Origin: Amycolatopsis balhimycina FH 1894
GTDB taxonomy: Bacteria > Actinomycetota > Actinomycetes > Mycobacteriales > Pseudonocardiaceae
Direction: 5' to 3'
DNA: 64,000 nt
NCBI RefSeq assembly: GCF_000384295.1
Contig: NZ_KB913037.1
Span: 10,784,493 to 10,848,492 of the forward strand
In this document: piece by piece, positions 1 to 9,600 of the stretch
Position numbering within the stretch: the stretch's first letter is position 1
How the letters are laid out: each line of letters starts with the position of its first letter
The notes under the pieces: generated by a model
Database searches by the model: none
The model's input: the letters and a program-made list of their open reading frames with translations, nothing else
What the model was told of the DNA's origin: nothing
Program-made: the position numbers and the translations under genes

Positions 1-611
1 CCGAACTGCCGCCGCGGATCCGGCTCGTCGGGCCCGCCCTCGGCCCGCGTCCGTCCACAACGGACTTCCCGTGGGCGTGGCTCGACCCGCTCCGGCCGAC
101 GGTGCTGGTCTCCCTCGGCACGGCCAACACCGGCGCGGGCACGGAGTTCCTGGCGGCGACGGCGGAGGCGTTCGCCGGGCTGCCCGCGCGGGCGGTGATC
201 GCCGACCCGGGCGGGGTGCTCGGCGACGTCCCGCCGAACGTCCTGGTGCGGTCGCGCGTCCCGCAGCTGCCGCTGCTGGCGCGGGTCGACGCGGTGCTGT
301 GCCACGCGGGCCACAACACCGTCTGCGAAACGCTGTGGCACGGCCTGCCGCTGGTCGTGGCCCCGATCCGCGACGACCAGCCGATCGTGGCGGCCCAGGT
401 CGTGGCGGCCGGCGCGGGCGTGCGCCTGCGCTTCGGCCGCGCGGACGCCCCTCGTATCGCGGCGGCGGTCGAGGAGGTCCTGACGGAACCGGGGTACCGC
501 CGGGCGGCCGAAACCGTGGCGGCGTCGTTCCGCGCGGCGGGCGGCAGTGCCGCGGCGGCGGGATATCTGGAGCAGCTGGCTCTGGAAAACCTGGCGCACC
601 TTTCGCCCTGA
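1..611 (+). CDS. Glycosyltransferase, C-terminal part (start outside window)
   Basis: The reading frame is open from nucleotide 3 to the TGA at 609-611, so the gene begins upstream. The roughly 200 residues seen are the nucleotide-sugar-binding half of a GT-B, UGT/MGT-like glycosyltransferase. PTVLVSLGT opens the C-terminal Rossmann domain, and CHAGHNTVCETL followed by GLPLVVAPIRDDQP matches the family's donor-binding block (usually HGGxGT...PMxxDQ). The acceptor-binding half is missing, so the substrate (natural product, lipid or drug) cannot be named. A GNAT gene follows after about 45 bp on the same strand. Confidence 0.8.
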   Translation, partial: ELPPRIRLVGPALGPRPSTTDFPWAWLDPLRPTVLVSLGTANTGAGTEFLAATAEAFAGLPARAVIADPGGVLGDVPPNVLVRSRVPQLPLLARVDAVLCHAGHNTVCETLWHGLPLVVAPIRDDQPIVAAQVVAAGAGVRLRFGRADAPRIAAAVEEVLTEPGYRRAAETVAASFRAAGGSAAAAGYLEQLALENLAHLSP

Positions 612-656
612 AGTGTGAAATTTACTTTGAAAAAACACCCGGATACGGTGCTGGAC

Positions 657-1124
657 ATGGCTGTCTCCGTGCATGTCACCCAGGAAGTCCCCGAACTCGT
701 CGCGTCGGCGGCGGCGCTGTTCGCCGAAGACGCCGGAACCCGTGATCCGTCGATGGACCTCGGCTGGCCGGACCGGGAAGGCCCGGCGTACTACCGGGAC
801 CTCGTCGAGGACGACGCCGCCCTCTGCCTGCTGGCGCGAGCGGAGGACGGCACCGCGGCGGGTCACCTGATCGGTCGGCTGCTGCCCGCCGACTCGCTGC
901 GGCCCGGCGTGGTCCGGGCCGTGCTGGAGAGCATGCGGGTCGCGGCCGGGCGGCGGCGCGAAGGAGTGGGCGAGGCGCTGGTGGCCGAGTTCGTCAAGTG
1001 GGCTCGTGCACGCGGCGCGAACGAACTGTCCGTGCAGGCGTACGCGCAGAACGACGGTGCACTCGCGTTCTACCGCGCCCAGGGATTCCGGCCGTTCGAG
1101 GTGAAGCTGGTCCGCGAGGCTTGA
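657..1124 (+). CDS. GNAT-family N-acetyltransferase
   Basis: A 155-residue single GNAT domain. The acetyl-CoA loop is seen as RVAAGRRREGVGEAL, and the family's C-terminal signature as NDGALAFYRAQGF. The substrate is unknown. I chose ATG 657 because the upstream in-frame stretch from GTG 615 is AT-rich, Lys-rich and unlike the rest of the protein; no clear ribosome site supports either start. The gene lies between a glycosyltransferase and an SDR, all rightward, with no obvious functional link. Confidence 0.8.
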   Translation: MAVSVHVTQEVPELVASAAALFAEDAGTRDPSMDLGWPDREGPAYYRDLVEDDAALCLLARAEDGTAAGHLIGRLLPADSLRPGVVRAVLESMRVAAGRRREGVGEALVAEFVKWARARGANELSVQAYAQNDGALAFYRAQGFRPFEVKLVREA

Positions 1125-1162
1125 GCCTGCGGTCCGGACCATCCCTGGTCACACTGGTACGC

Positions 1163-1999
1163 ATGGGAATCCTGGACGGCCGGGCGATCGTCGTCACGGG
1201 GGCCGGGCGCGGGCTCGGGCGGGCGTTCGCGCGGCACGCCGCCGAGTCGGGCGCGGCGGTCGTCGTGAACGACGTCGACGCGGAACCGGCCCACTACACC
1301 GCGGCGGCCATCGAAGCGGACGGCGGCACCGCGCTGGCGAGCGTCGGCTCGGTGGCCGACGCCGGCTACGCCCGGTCGCTGATCACCTTGTGCCACAAGC
1401 ACTTCGGCACGCTGGACGGCCTCGTCAACAACGCCGCCGTCGGCTACCACGCGCCGCCGTGGGAGGACGACGACGCCGAGCGGACGCGCGCCCTGATCGA
1501 GACCAACGTGCTCGGTCCGTTCCACTGTGGCACGGCGGCCGCCAAGGTCATGTGCGAGCAGGGCAGCGGCGTCATCGTCAACGTGACGTCGGGGTCGATG
1601 ATCGGGCAGCGCCGCGCCGCCGCCTATTCGGCGTCGAAGGGCGCGGTCGCGTCGATGACCTACTCGTGGGCCGGTGACCTGGCCGGTCACGGCGTGCGCG
1701 TCAACGCCGTCAGCCCGATCGCGTGGACCCGGCTGATGGCCGCCGACCCGAACGGCAGGCGTGACGCGCCGCCGCCCGAACGGGTGGCGCCGCTGGTGAC
1801 CTACCTGCTCAGCGACCTCTCGGCCGGCATCACCGGGCAGGTGCTGCGGCTGGCGGACGGGCACCTGCACGCCGTCCGCCAGCCCGCGATCATCCGGCCG
1901 GTCCTGCACCGGGAGACCTGGACGGTCGAGGAGATCGCCGCGGCCGTCGGCGGCGAACTCGTCCTCGAATCGCCGCCGCGGGACCGCTGGACCCTTTGA
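1163..1999 (+). CDS. Short-chain dehydrogenase/reductase
   Basis: A 278-residue classical SDR oxidoreductase. The NAD(P)-binding TGAGRGLG lies at residues 12-19, NNA follows LDGLV near 89-91, and the catalytic Ser (about 143-145), Tyr155 and Lys159 (YSASK) are present. An acidic residue after beta-strand 2 (VVNDVD) favours NAD(H). About 40 residues beyond the usual core (VLHRETWTVEEI...) recall the C-terminal tail of multifunctional-enzyme-type hydroxyacyl-CoA dehydrogenases, so an acyl-CoA substrate is possible. The start ATG lies 39 bp after the GNAT stop. Confidence 0.85.
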   Translation: MGILDGRAIVVTGAGRGLGRAFARHAAESGAAVVVNDVDAEPAHYTAAAIEADGGTALASVGSVADAGYARSLITLCHKHFGTLDGLVNNAAVGYHAPPWEDDDAERTRALIETNVLGPFHCGTAAAKVMCEQGSGVIVNVTSGSMIGQRRAAAYSASKGAVASMTYSWAGDLAGHGVRVNAVSPIAWTRLMAADPNGRRDAPPPERVAPLVTYLLSDLSAGITGQVLRLADGHLHAVRQPAIIRPVLHRETWTVEEIAAAVGGELVLESPPRDRWTL

Positions 2000-2061
2000 G
2001 CGGCCCGGACCACCGGAACAGGTGGCTATCCACAGTGGACTCCGCCCACTAGCTTGAAGAG

Positions 2062-2243
2062 ATGACGGCCACCGCGGAGGTCATACCCGGCGCCGCGGTG
2101 CCGCCCGCCCTGAGCCGCGGCCGGGTCAACGCGGTGTTCGGCGCCGTGCTGCTGGGGATGCTGCTGGCCGCGCTGGACCAGACCATCGTCGGGACGGCGC
2201 TGCCCACGATCGTCGGCGATCTCGGCCGCCCCTCGTTGCCGCC
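2062..2243 (+). pseudogene. N-terminal remnant of an EmrB/QacA-type MFS transporter
   Basis: ATG 2062 follows a weak TTGAAGAG ribosome site. About 55 residues match the start of a 14-TM drug:proton antiporter: a first membrane helix, then the family signature LDQTIVGTALPTIVGDLG. After this Gly the similarity stops and the frame runs into a 61-bp palindrome and then out-of-frame sequence belonging to the opposite-strand PHP gene. The remaining transmembrane helices are absent from the window. This is a gene cut off by rearrangement or element insertion, not a functional transporter. Which event came first is not visible. Confidence 0.75.
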
Positions 2244-2304
2244 AAAGTCCGTGAATGGCACATTGAGGGACTTCAAGTCCCTCAATGTGCCATTCACGGA
2301 CTTT
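2244..2304. repeat. 61-bp perfect palindrome (REP/MITE-like)
   Basis: Two 30-bp arms, 2244-2273 and 2275-2304, are exact reverse complements around a single C at 2274; the arm begins AAAGTCCGTGAATGG. The element is about 50% GC in a roughly 70% GC setting. It lies exactly where the MFS remnant stops and about 37 bp from the end of the PHP gene. I recall near-identical palindromes scattered through Amycolatopsis genomes, which suggests a non-autonomous mobile or REP-like family. It could also fold as a strong terminator. Confidence 0.85.
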
Positions 2305-2341
2305 CGACCAGGCGTAGGAGCTGAGGTCCGGCGCGTGCCGG

Positions 2342-3199
2342 TCAGCGGCGCCAGAAGTCATGCGGGATGTGGCCCGGGCGGAAGCCGCACGACTCCACCA
2401 AAGCCGCCGCCTCCGCGAAGCCGTGGCCGACCAGTCCCGGCTCGTGGGCGTCGCTGCCGAACGCCACCGCCTCGCCGCCCTCCCGGAACCACCACCGCAC
2501 CACCTCACCCGGCAGCGGCACCTTCGTGTTCACCTCCAGGGCCCGCCCGCTCGCCCGCAACGCCCGCAGCACCGTGCGGAACTCCTCCTCGAAGTCCGCC
2601 GCCACGAACGGCGGCCCCTCGGCCGGCCAGGACCGCAGCGCGTAGTCGATGTGCGCCAGCACCGCGAAGTCCGCCGTCGACTCGACGAGTCCCAGCACCT
2701 CTCCGAGGTAGGCCCGCAGCAGTTCCCCGGGCGGCCGGTCCGAGACCACCGTCAGCTCGTGGTGGTGCTCGCCGTCCGGCAGCGAATGCACCGAGCCGAG
2801 TACCCGGTCGAAGTCGTGGGCGGCGAGCAGCGCGTCGGCGCGCGGGCGGTGCCAGTGCGGCTCGCTCAGCTCCACGCCCGAAAGGATCCGCAGCGAAGGA
2901 AACCACGAGCGGCACTCGTCGACGCACGCCAGGTAGCCGGCGACGTCGAGGTCCGGCGGCTCCAGCACGCCGTCCGGGCGCAGCCGGACCCGGAAGTGCT
3001 CCGGCAGGTGCGGCCGGACCGGCTCCGGGATCAGCCACGGCGTGAGGTCCGCGTGCTCGGTGAACGCCACCGACGGCAACCCCAGCTCGAGCGCCCGCTC
3101 GCACGAGCCGATCATCGACCCCGTGACGGTGTCCCATGACCATTCCGTGTGGACGTGACCATCCGGCGGCAAGCTCACCGAACCCACCGTAGCGGTCAT
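2342..3199 (-). CDS. PHP-domain phosphoesterase (histidinol-phosphatase-like)
   Basis: A 285-residue PHP metallohydrolase. Metal-binding motifs appear in order: DGHVHTEWSWD (HxH, near residue 14), TEHAD (about 47), the GVELSEPHW block (about 107), GSVHSLP (about 135), AHIDYALR (about 182) and the terminal GSDAHEPG (about 248). The family hydrolyses phosphate esters such as histidinol phosphate using three metal ions; no his operon is nearby, so the substrate is open. The gene is divergent from the LigD polymerase with only 20 bp between start codons, so their promoters must overlap each other's coding sequence. Confidence 0.85.
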   Translation of the reverse strand: MTATVGSVSLPPDGHVHTEWSWDTVTGSMIGSCERALELGLPSVAFTEHADLTPWLIPEPVRPHLPEHFRVRLRPDGVLEPPDLDVAGYLACVDECRSWFPSLRILSGVELSEPHWHRPRADALLAAHDFDRVLGSVHSLPDGEHHHELTVVSDRPPGELLRAYLGEVLGLVESTADFAVLAHIDYALRSWPAEGPPFVAADFEEEFRTVLRALRASGRALEVNTKVPLPGEVVRWWFREGGEAVAFGSDAHEPGLVGHGFAEAAALVESCGFRPGHIPHDFWRR

Positions 3200-3219
3200 T
3201 TTGAGCTAGCGTCTGAGCC

Positions 3220-4170
3220 ATGGCACAGAAGTCGGCGGCGGTGGAGCTGGAAGTCGGCCCGCACACCGTCCGGATCTCCAACCCGGACCGGGTGTACTTC
3301 CCGGCGCGCGGCGAGACGAAGCTCGACCTGGTCAACTACTACCTCTCGGTGGGCGACGGCATCGTCAACGCCCTGCGCGAGCGGCCCTGCATGCTGCACC
3401 GCTTCCCGTCGGGCGTGGCGGGGGAGAAGGTGCACCAGAAGCGTGTGCCCCACGGCGCCCCGCCGTGGCTGGAAACCGTCCGGGTGACCTTCCCGCGCTA
3501 CAACAGGCACGCCGACGAACTGTGCGTCACCGAACTCGCGCACGTCGCCTGGGCCGTGCAGATGTCCACAGTGGAGTTCCACCCGTGGAACTCGCGGCGC
3601 GCCGACACCGAAAAGCCCGACGAATGGCGCATCGACCTCGACCCGATGCCCGACTGCGGCTTCGACCGCGTCCGCCGCGTCGCGCACGTCGCCCACGAGG
3701 TCCTCGACGAGCTCGGCGCGGTCGGCTGGCCGAAGACCTCCGGTGGCCGCGGCCTGCACATCTACGTCCGGATCGAACCCCGCTGGGGCTTCTCCGACGT
3801 CCGGCGCGCGGCGCTGGCCTTCGCCCACGAGGTCGAACGGCGCGCCCCGGACGACGTCACCACGACCTGGTGGCGCAAGGACCGCGACCCGCGCCTGCTC
3901 TTCGTCGACTACAACCAGAACGCCCGCGACCACACGATCGCCAGTGCGTACTCGGTCCGCGGGAACCCCGAGGGCACGGTGTCGACGCCGATCCGCTGGG
4001 AGGAGATCGACGACGTCGAGCCGGGCGACTGCACGATCGCGACCGTCCCCGCCCGCTTCGCCGAGCTCGGCGACCTCCACGCGGGGATCGACGACGCCGT
4101 GTTCTCCCTCGACCCGCTGCTGGAGTGGGCCGACCGCGACGGCGTCGAGGAACCGCCCGACCCCGGCTGA
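3220..4170 (+). CDS. Standalone LigD-type polymerase/primase (NHEJ)
   Basis: A 316-residue archaeo-eukaryotic-primase-fold polymerase like the POL domain of bacterial ligase D. The catalytic pair Asp139/Asp141 (RIDLDP) and the third acidic residue Asp230 (LLFVDYNQN) are present, with the nucleotide-binding SGGRGLH at 174-180. Such proteins add ribonucleotides and fill gaps at double-strand-break ends with Ku and a ligase. The ligase and phosphoesterase domains are absent, as is usual in actinomycetes that encode these parts separately, and no ku gene lies in the window. Confidence 0.9.
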   Translation: MAQKSAAVELEVGPHTVRISNPDRVYFPARGETKLDLVNYYLSVGDGIVNALRERPCMLHRFPSGVAGEKVHQKRVPHGAPPWLETVRVTFPRYNRHADELCVTELAHVAWAVQMSTVEFHPWNSRRADTEKPDEWRIDLDPMPDCGFDRVRRVAHVAHEVLDELGAVGWPKTSGGRGLHIYVRIEPRWGFSDVRRAALAFAHEVERRAPDDVTTTWWRKDRDPRLLFVDYNQNARDHTIASAYSVRGNPEGTVSTPIRWEEIDDVEPGDCTIATVPARFAELGDLHAGIDDAVFSLDPLLEWADRDGVEEPPDPG

Positions 4171-4204
4171 CGTATTTTCCGCGCCGCCGGACGCTCTGTC
4201 CGGG

Positions 4205-4600
4205 GTGAAGATCGTGCTGTGCAGCCTGGACCCGGCCGCGTGGAGCCTGCTCGCCCTGCAGGTCGTCCTCGAACGCGCGGGCCACGACCTGCGCGCGCTG
4301 GGCGCGCGGCCGCCGATCGAGGTGGTACTCGGCACTTGCCGTCGCGAGCGACCCGGCTGCCTGCTGCTGTCCACCGCGCTCGGTGCCGACGGCACGTCCG
4401 TGCTTCGCCGTGTGCGCGCCGACCTCGCACTGGCCGGGATGCCGGTGGTGCTCGGCGGCCGGCTGGGCAGCAGCCGCGACGAACTCCTGGCCCGGGGTTT
4501 CGACGAGGTCTTCCCGGTCGCCGCCACGGATCCCGGGGCAGCCGTGGCTGCGTTGCGGGGCTACCTGGCGCAAGTGGTCGTGAGTGGTAAGGCGGGTTAG
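4205..4600 (+). CDS. Cobalamin-binding-domain-like protein with degenerate B12 motif
   Basis: A 131-residue single Rossmann-like domain related to the B12-binding subunit of methylaspartate/methylmalonyl mutases (VKIVLCSL..., LLLSTALGADGT, MPVVLGGRLG). The DxHxxG loop that supplies the cobalt-ligating His reads DPAAWS, so base-off B12 binding is unlikely. The protein may be a regulatory or light/stress-sensing derivative. GTG 4205 is chosen because similarity begins there; the ribosome site is poor. The gene converges on the thiolase, with a hairpin across its stop codon. Confidence 0.6.
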   Translation: MKIVLCSLDPAAWSLLALQVVLERAGHDLRALGARPPIEVVLGTCRRERPGCLLLSTALGADGTSVLRRVRADLALAGMPVVLGGRLGSSRDELLARGFDEVFPVAATDPGAAVAALRGYLAQVVVSGKAG

Positions 4601-4608
4601 AACCCGCC
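4591..4608. terminator. Bidirectional hairpin between convergent genes
   Basis: GGCGGGTT (4591-4598) and AACCCGCC (4601-4608) are perfect complements. The hairpin overlaps the TAG of the B12-like gene and lies 20 bp from the end of the convergent thiolase gene. There is no T-tract on either side, which is common for actinomycete terminators. Confidence 0.6.
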
Positions 4609-4627
4609 CTCACCACGCACGACGGGG

Positions 4628-5824
<1,197 letters not shown>

Positions 5825-5871
5825 GGCGTCTGCCTCCTCGCAGCTGGGGATGACTTCGGTATACGCCATAC

Positions 5872-5941
5872 GAGTTGGATTCCACAACTCACTTGTCAGC
5901 CCGGTCACAGTGAGCTGACGTGCTAGGTTGGATTTTCAACC
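5872..5941. promoter_or_regulatory. Two candidate HxlR operators in the thiolase/HxlR divergent region
   Basis: GAGTTG (5872-5877) pairs with CAACTC (5885-5890), and GGTTG (5926-5930) pairs with CAACC (5937-5941). Both half-sites share GTTGGATT, so they look like two copies of one operator, about 50 bp apart between the divergent starts. HxlR proteins typically bind such palindromes next to their own gene. Confidence 0.5.
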
Positions 5942-5954
5942 CCTTGGAGGTGGC

Positions 5955-6395
5955 ATGGTCCGGCGTGGTCGCGAATGCTCGGTCACCGAGGCCCTGGAAG
6001 TCGTCGGCGAGCGGTGGAGCCTCCTGGCGCTGCGCGAGATCATGCTGGGGGAGCGGCGGTTCAACCAGATCGCCGAGAACACCGGCGCCAGCCGCGACAT
6101 CCTGGCCGCGCGGCTGCGCAAGCTCGTCGACGCGGGTGTCCTCGAGAAGGTCCAGTACGAGGCTCACCCGCCCCGGCACGAGTACTACCCGACCGAAGCC
6201 GGCCGCGCGCTGCAGCCGATCCTGCTGAGCCTGATGGCCTGGGGTGACAAGTACGTCCACCAGGGCGAGCCGCCCACCCTGTGGCGGCACACGTGTGGCG
6301 AGGTCCTGGACCCGGTCACCGTCTGCGCGCACTGCGGCGAGCCGGTCGACGCCCGGGGTACCCGCGCGATCCGGCTCGGCGCCGTCCACTCCTGA
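5955..6395 (+). CDS. HxlR-family transcriptional regulator
   Basis: A 146-residue winged-helix regulator. The opening CSVTEALEVVGERWSLLALRE and the wing LRKLVDAGVLEKVQYEAHPPRHEYYPTE-type block are diagnostic of HxlR. The C terminus carries two Cys pairs (TCGEVLDPVTVCAHCGEP), a small zinc-ribbon-like tail seen in some members. Start ATG 5955 follows TTGGAGG by 4 bp. It is probably the local regulator of the divergent thiolase; it ends at a strong terminator and so is monocistronic. Confidence 0.88.
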   Translation: MVRRGRECSVTEALEVVGERWSLLALREIMLGERRFNQIAENTGASRDILAARLRKLVDAGVLEKVQYEAHPPRHEYYPTEAGRALQPILLSLMAWGDKYVHQGEPPTLWRHTCGEVLDPVTVCAHCGEPVDARGTRAIRLGAVHS

Positions 6396-6408
6396 CCGGC
6401 TGCCGAAC

Positions 6409-6442
6409 GGCCTCCTCGCTTCCTGTGCGAGGAGGCCTTTTT
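6409..6442 (+). terminator. Rho-independent terminator after the HxlR gene
   Basis: GGCCTCCTCGC (6409-6419) and GCGAGGAGGCC (6427-6437) form an 11-bp perfect stem with a 7-nt loop, followed by TTTTT (6438-6442). It is the clearest intrinsic terminator in the window. Confidence 0.92.
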
Positions 6443-6454
6443 GCTGCCCGGGCG

Positions 6455-6483
6455 TTGACTTGAGACCGCCGTCGCGGTAACTC
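6455..6483 (+). promoter_or_regulatory. Candidate promoter for the leader ORF and alpha-1,3-glucanase
   Basis: TTGACT (6455-6460) and TAACTC (6478-6483) are separated by 17 bp, a housekeeping-sigma arrangement. It lies just past the HxlR terminator and gives a leader of about 200 nt before the glucanase start. It is assigned by eye only. Confidence 0.5.
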
Positions 6484-6574
6484 TTGAACGAATCAGTGCA
6501 AGAATCTGACAGCAGCACGAGAAATCGCAGCATCGATCGGGAAGATCCGCTCAGTCCTCGACGAAGAGGTGCCC

Positions 6575-6694
6575 ATGACGGCTGTTCCGTGCTGCCCGCG
6601 TGCGCCCCCGGACCGCGTCCGCCGCGTGTCCCGTGCCCCGGTCTTTCGCCCCGAGCCGTCTCTCCCCTCCTCCCGGATCAGAGGAACCCCATGA
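6575..6694 (+). CDS. 39-residue leader ORF coupled to the glucanase
   Basis: ATG 6575 follows AGAGG by a normal distance. The 39-codon frame ends with TGA at 6692-6694, overlapping the glucanase ATG 6691 as ATGA, so its translation could feed or gate the downstream start. The peptide is Arg/Pro-rich with an early Cys-Cys pair and resembles nothing I know. High GC makes short open frames common, so the case rests on the ribosome site and exact overlap. Confidence 0.35.
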   Translation: MTAVPCCPRAPPDRVRRVSRAPVFRPEPSLPSSRIRGTP

Positions 6695-9600
6695 GAACGA
6701 AGCGACTGCTGTCGCGCGCGGCGACCTACGCCGCCCTGTCCCTGCTCCTCGCCGCCCCCGCTGTGGCGGCGAGCGGCACGCCGGCCGCGTACACCGTGCC
6801 CGCCGCCGTCCAGCCCGCCACTCAAGCCGCCGCCGCGACCTACACTGCCAGCAGCCAGCTCGCCGGCTACCCCGTTTCGAACGTCGGCGACGGGAGCCAG
6901 GCCAGCTACTGGGAGAGCACGAACAACCAGTTCCCGCAGTGGGTGCAAGCCGACCTCGGTGCGGCCACCGACGTCGCCCAGCTCGTCCTCAAGCTGCCCG
7001 CGAACTGGGAAGCCCGCACCGAAACCTTCGCGGTGCAGGGCAGCGCGAACGGCACGAGCTTCAGCGATCTGCTCCCGTCGGCGGGCTACCGCTTCGACCC
7101 CGCGACGGCCAACACGGTCGCGGTGAACCTGACCGCGAACACCCGGTACGTCCGGCTGAACATCAGCGCCAACACCGGCTGGCCCGCCGCGCAGCTGGCC
7201 GAGTTCGAGGTGCACGGCCCGGCCGGCGGGGACACCCAGCCGCCGTCCGCGCCCGGCAACCTCGCCTACACCCAGCCCGCGAGCGGCCAGATCCGGCTGA
7301 CGTGGTCGGCCTCGACCGACAACACCGGCGTGGCCGGCTACGACGTCTACGCGAACAACCAGCTGCGCGGCAGCGTCGCCGGCAACGTCCTGACCTACAG
7401 CGACAACCAGCCCGACGGCGCGACCGTCTCGTACTTCGTCCGGGCCAAGGACGCCGCGGGCAACCAGTCGGCGAACAGCGCGACCGTCACCCGTACCGGC
7501 ACCCAGGTGGGGACGAACCTCGCGCTGGGCAAGCCGATCACGGCGTCCTCGACCGAGTGGACGTACGTCGCGGCCAACGCCGACGACGGCTCCCTGACCA
7601 CCTACTGGGAGGGCGGCGGCGGAACGTACCCGAACCTGCTGACCGTCGCGCTCGGGGCGAACGCCGACCTGAACCAGGTGGTGGTGAAGCTCAACCCCGA
7701 CCCGGCGTGGGGCCCGCGCACCCAGACGATCGCCGTCGAAGGCCGTGAGCAGAGCGCGTCCGCGTTCACGACCCTCGCCGCCGCGCAGACCTACAGCTTC
7801 AGCCCCGCGAGCGGCAACACCGTGACGATCCCGCTCGGGGGCCGCGTCGCCGACGTCCGCCTGCGCGTCACCGCCAACTCCGGCGCCGGCGGCGGGCAGG
7901 CCGCGGAGTTCCAGGTCTTCGGCGTCCCCGCGCCCAACCCGGATCTGACGGTTTCGGGCGTGTCCTGGTCGCCGCAGAACCCCGTGGAGACCGACGCGAT
8001 CACCGTGTCGGCGACCGTCCGCAACGCCGGGACGGCGGCTTCGGGCGCGACGAACGTCAACCTCTACCTCGGCACCACCAAGGTCGGGACCGCCGCCGTC
8101 GGCGCGCTGGCGGCGGGCGCGTCGGCCACCGTGCCGGCGAACACCGGCACCCGCGACGCGGGCAGCTACCAGCTGACCGCGAAGGTCGACGAGGCCAACG
8201 CCGTCATCGAACAGAACGAGGCCAACAACTCCTACACCGGTTCGACGGCGCTCGTCGTCAGCCCGGTGCCGAGCTCCGACCTCGTCGCGGCCACCGCGTG
8301 GGCGCCGAACAACCCGTCGGCGGGCAACACGGTCACGTTCACCACGACCCTGCGCAACCAGGGCACGGTCGCGTCCGCGGGCGGCGCCCACGGCGTCACG
8401 GTGACGATCGCCGACCAGAACGGCACCGTCGTCAAGACGCTCAGCGGGACGTACCCGGGCACCATCGCGGCCGGGGCGACCGCGGCGCCGGTGACCGTCG
8501 GCACCTGGACCGCGGCCAACGGCCGGTACACCGTCAAGACGGTCGTCGCGACCGACGCCAACGAGCTGCCGGTGAAGCAGGGCAACAACACCAGCACGCA
8601 GGCGTTGTTCGCCGGCCGGGGCGCGAACATGCCCTACGACATGTACGAGGCCGAGGACGGCGTCGTCTCGGGCGGCGCTGCGGTGATCGGGCCGAACCGC
8701 ACCATCGGCGACCTCGCGGGCGAGGCGTCGGGCCGCAAGGCCGTGACGCTGAACTCGACCGGCTCGTCGGTGGAGTTCACCACCCGCGCGTCGACCAACA
8801 CGCTGGTCACGCGCTTCTCCATCCCGGACTCCGCGGGCGGCGGCGGGATCGATGCCACGCTGAACGTCTACGTCGACGGCACGTTCCTCAAGGCCATCGA
8901 CCTGACCTCGCACTACGCGTGGCTCTACGGCGCCGAAACCGGCCCGGGCAACTCGCCGGGCGCCGGCCCGCGCCACATCTACGACGAGGCCGGCACGATG
9001 CTGGGCACGACCGTGCCCGCCGGCCACAAGATCAAGCTGCAGAAGGACGCGGCCAACAGCACGAACTACGCGATCGACTTCGTGAACTTCGAGCAGGTCA
9101 CCGCGACCGCCAACCCGGACCCGGCGCACTTCGCGGTGCCCACCGGGTTCACGCAGCAGGACGTCCAGAACGCGCTCGACAAGGTCCGGCAGGACACCGC
9201 CCTCACCGGCGTCTACCTGCCGGCCGGGAACTACTCGCTGTCGAGCAAGCTCAACGTCTACGGCAAGGCCGTGACGGTCACCGGCGCCGGGCCCTGGTTC
9301 ACGAAGTTCTCGGCGCCGTCCGGCCAGGAGAACACCGACATCGGCATCGACGTGCAGGCGGGCGCGAACGGGTCGACGTTCAGCGGGTTCGCCGTGTTCG
9401 GGAACTACACGTCCCGCATCGACGGCCCCGGCAAGGTGTTCAACCTGACGAACGTCGCCAACCTGACGATCGACAACATCTGGGTCGAGCACCAGGTGGT
9501 CATGGTGTGGGGCACCAACGTGGACAACACGACGATCAAGAACTCCCGGATCCGCGACACCTTCGCCGACGGGGTCAACCTCACCAACGGCAGCACGGGC

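Noticed and set aside
615..656. GTG 615 as the start of the first GNAT gene.
   Set aside because: The extra 14 residues are Lys-rich and encoded by AT-rich sequence unlike the rest; ATG 657 fits the domain start.
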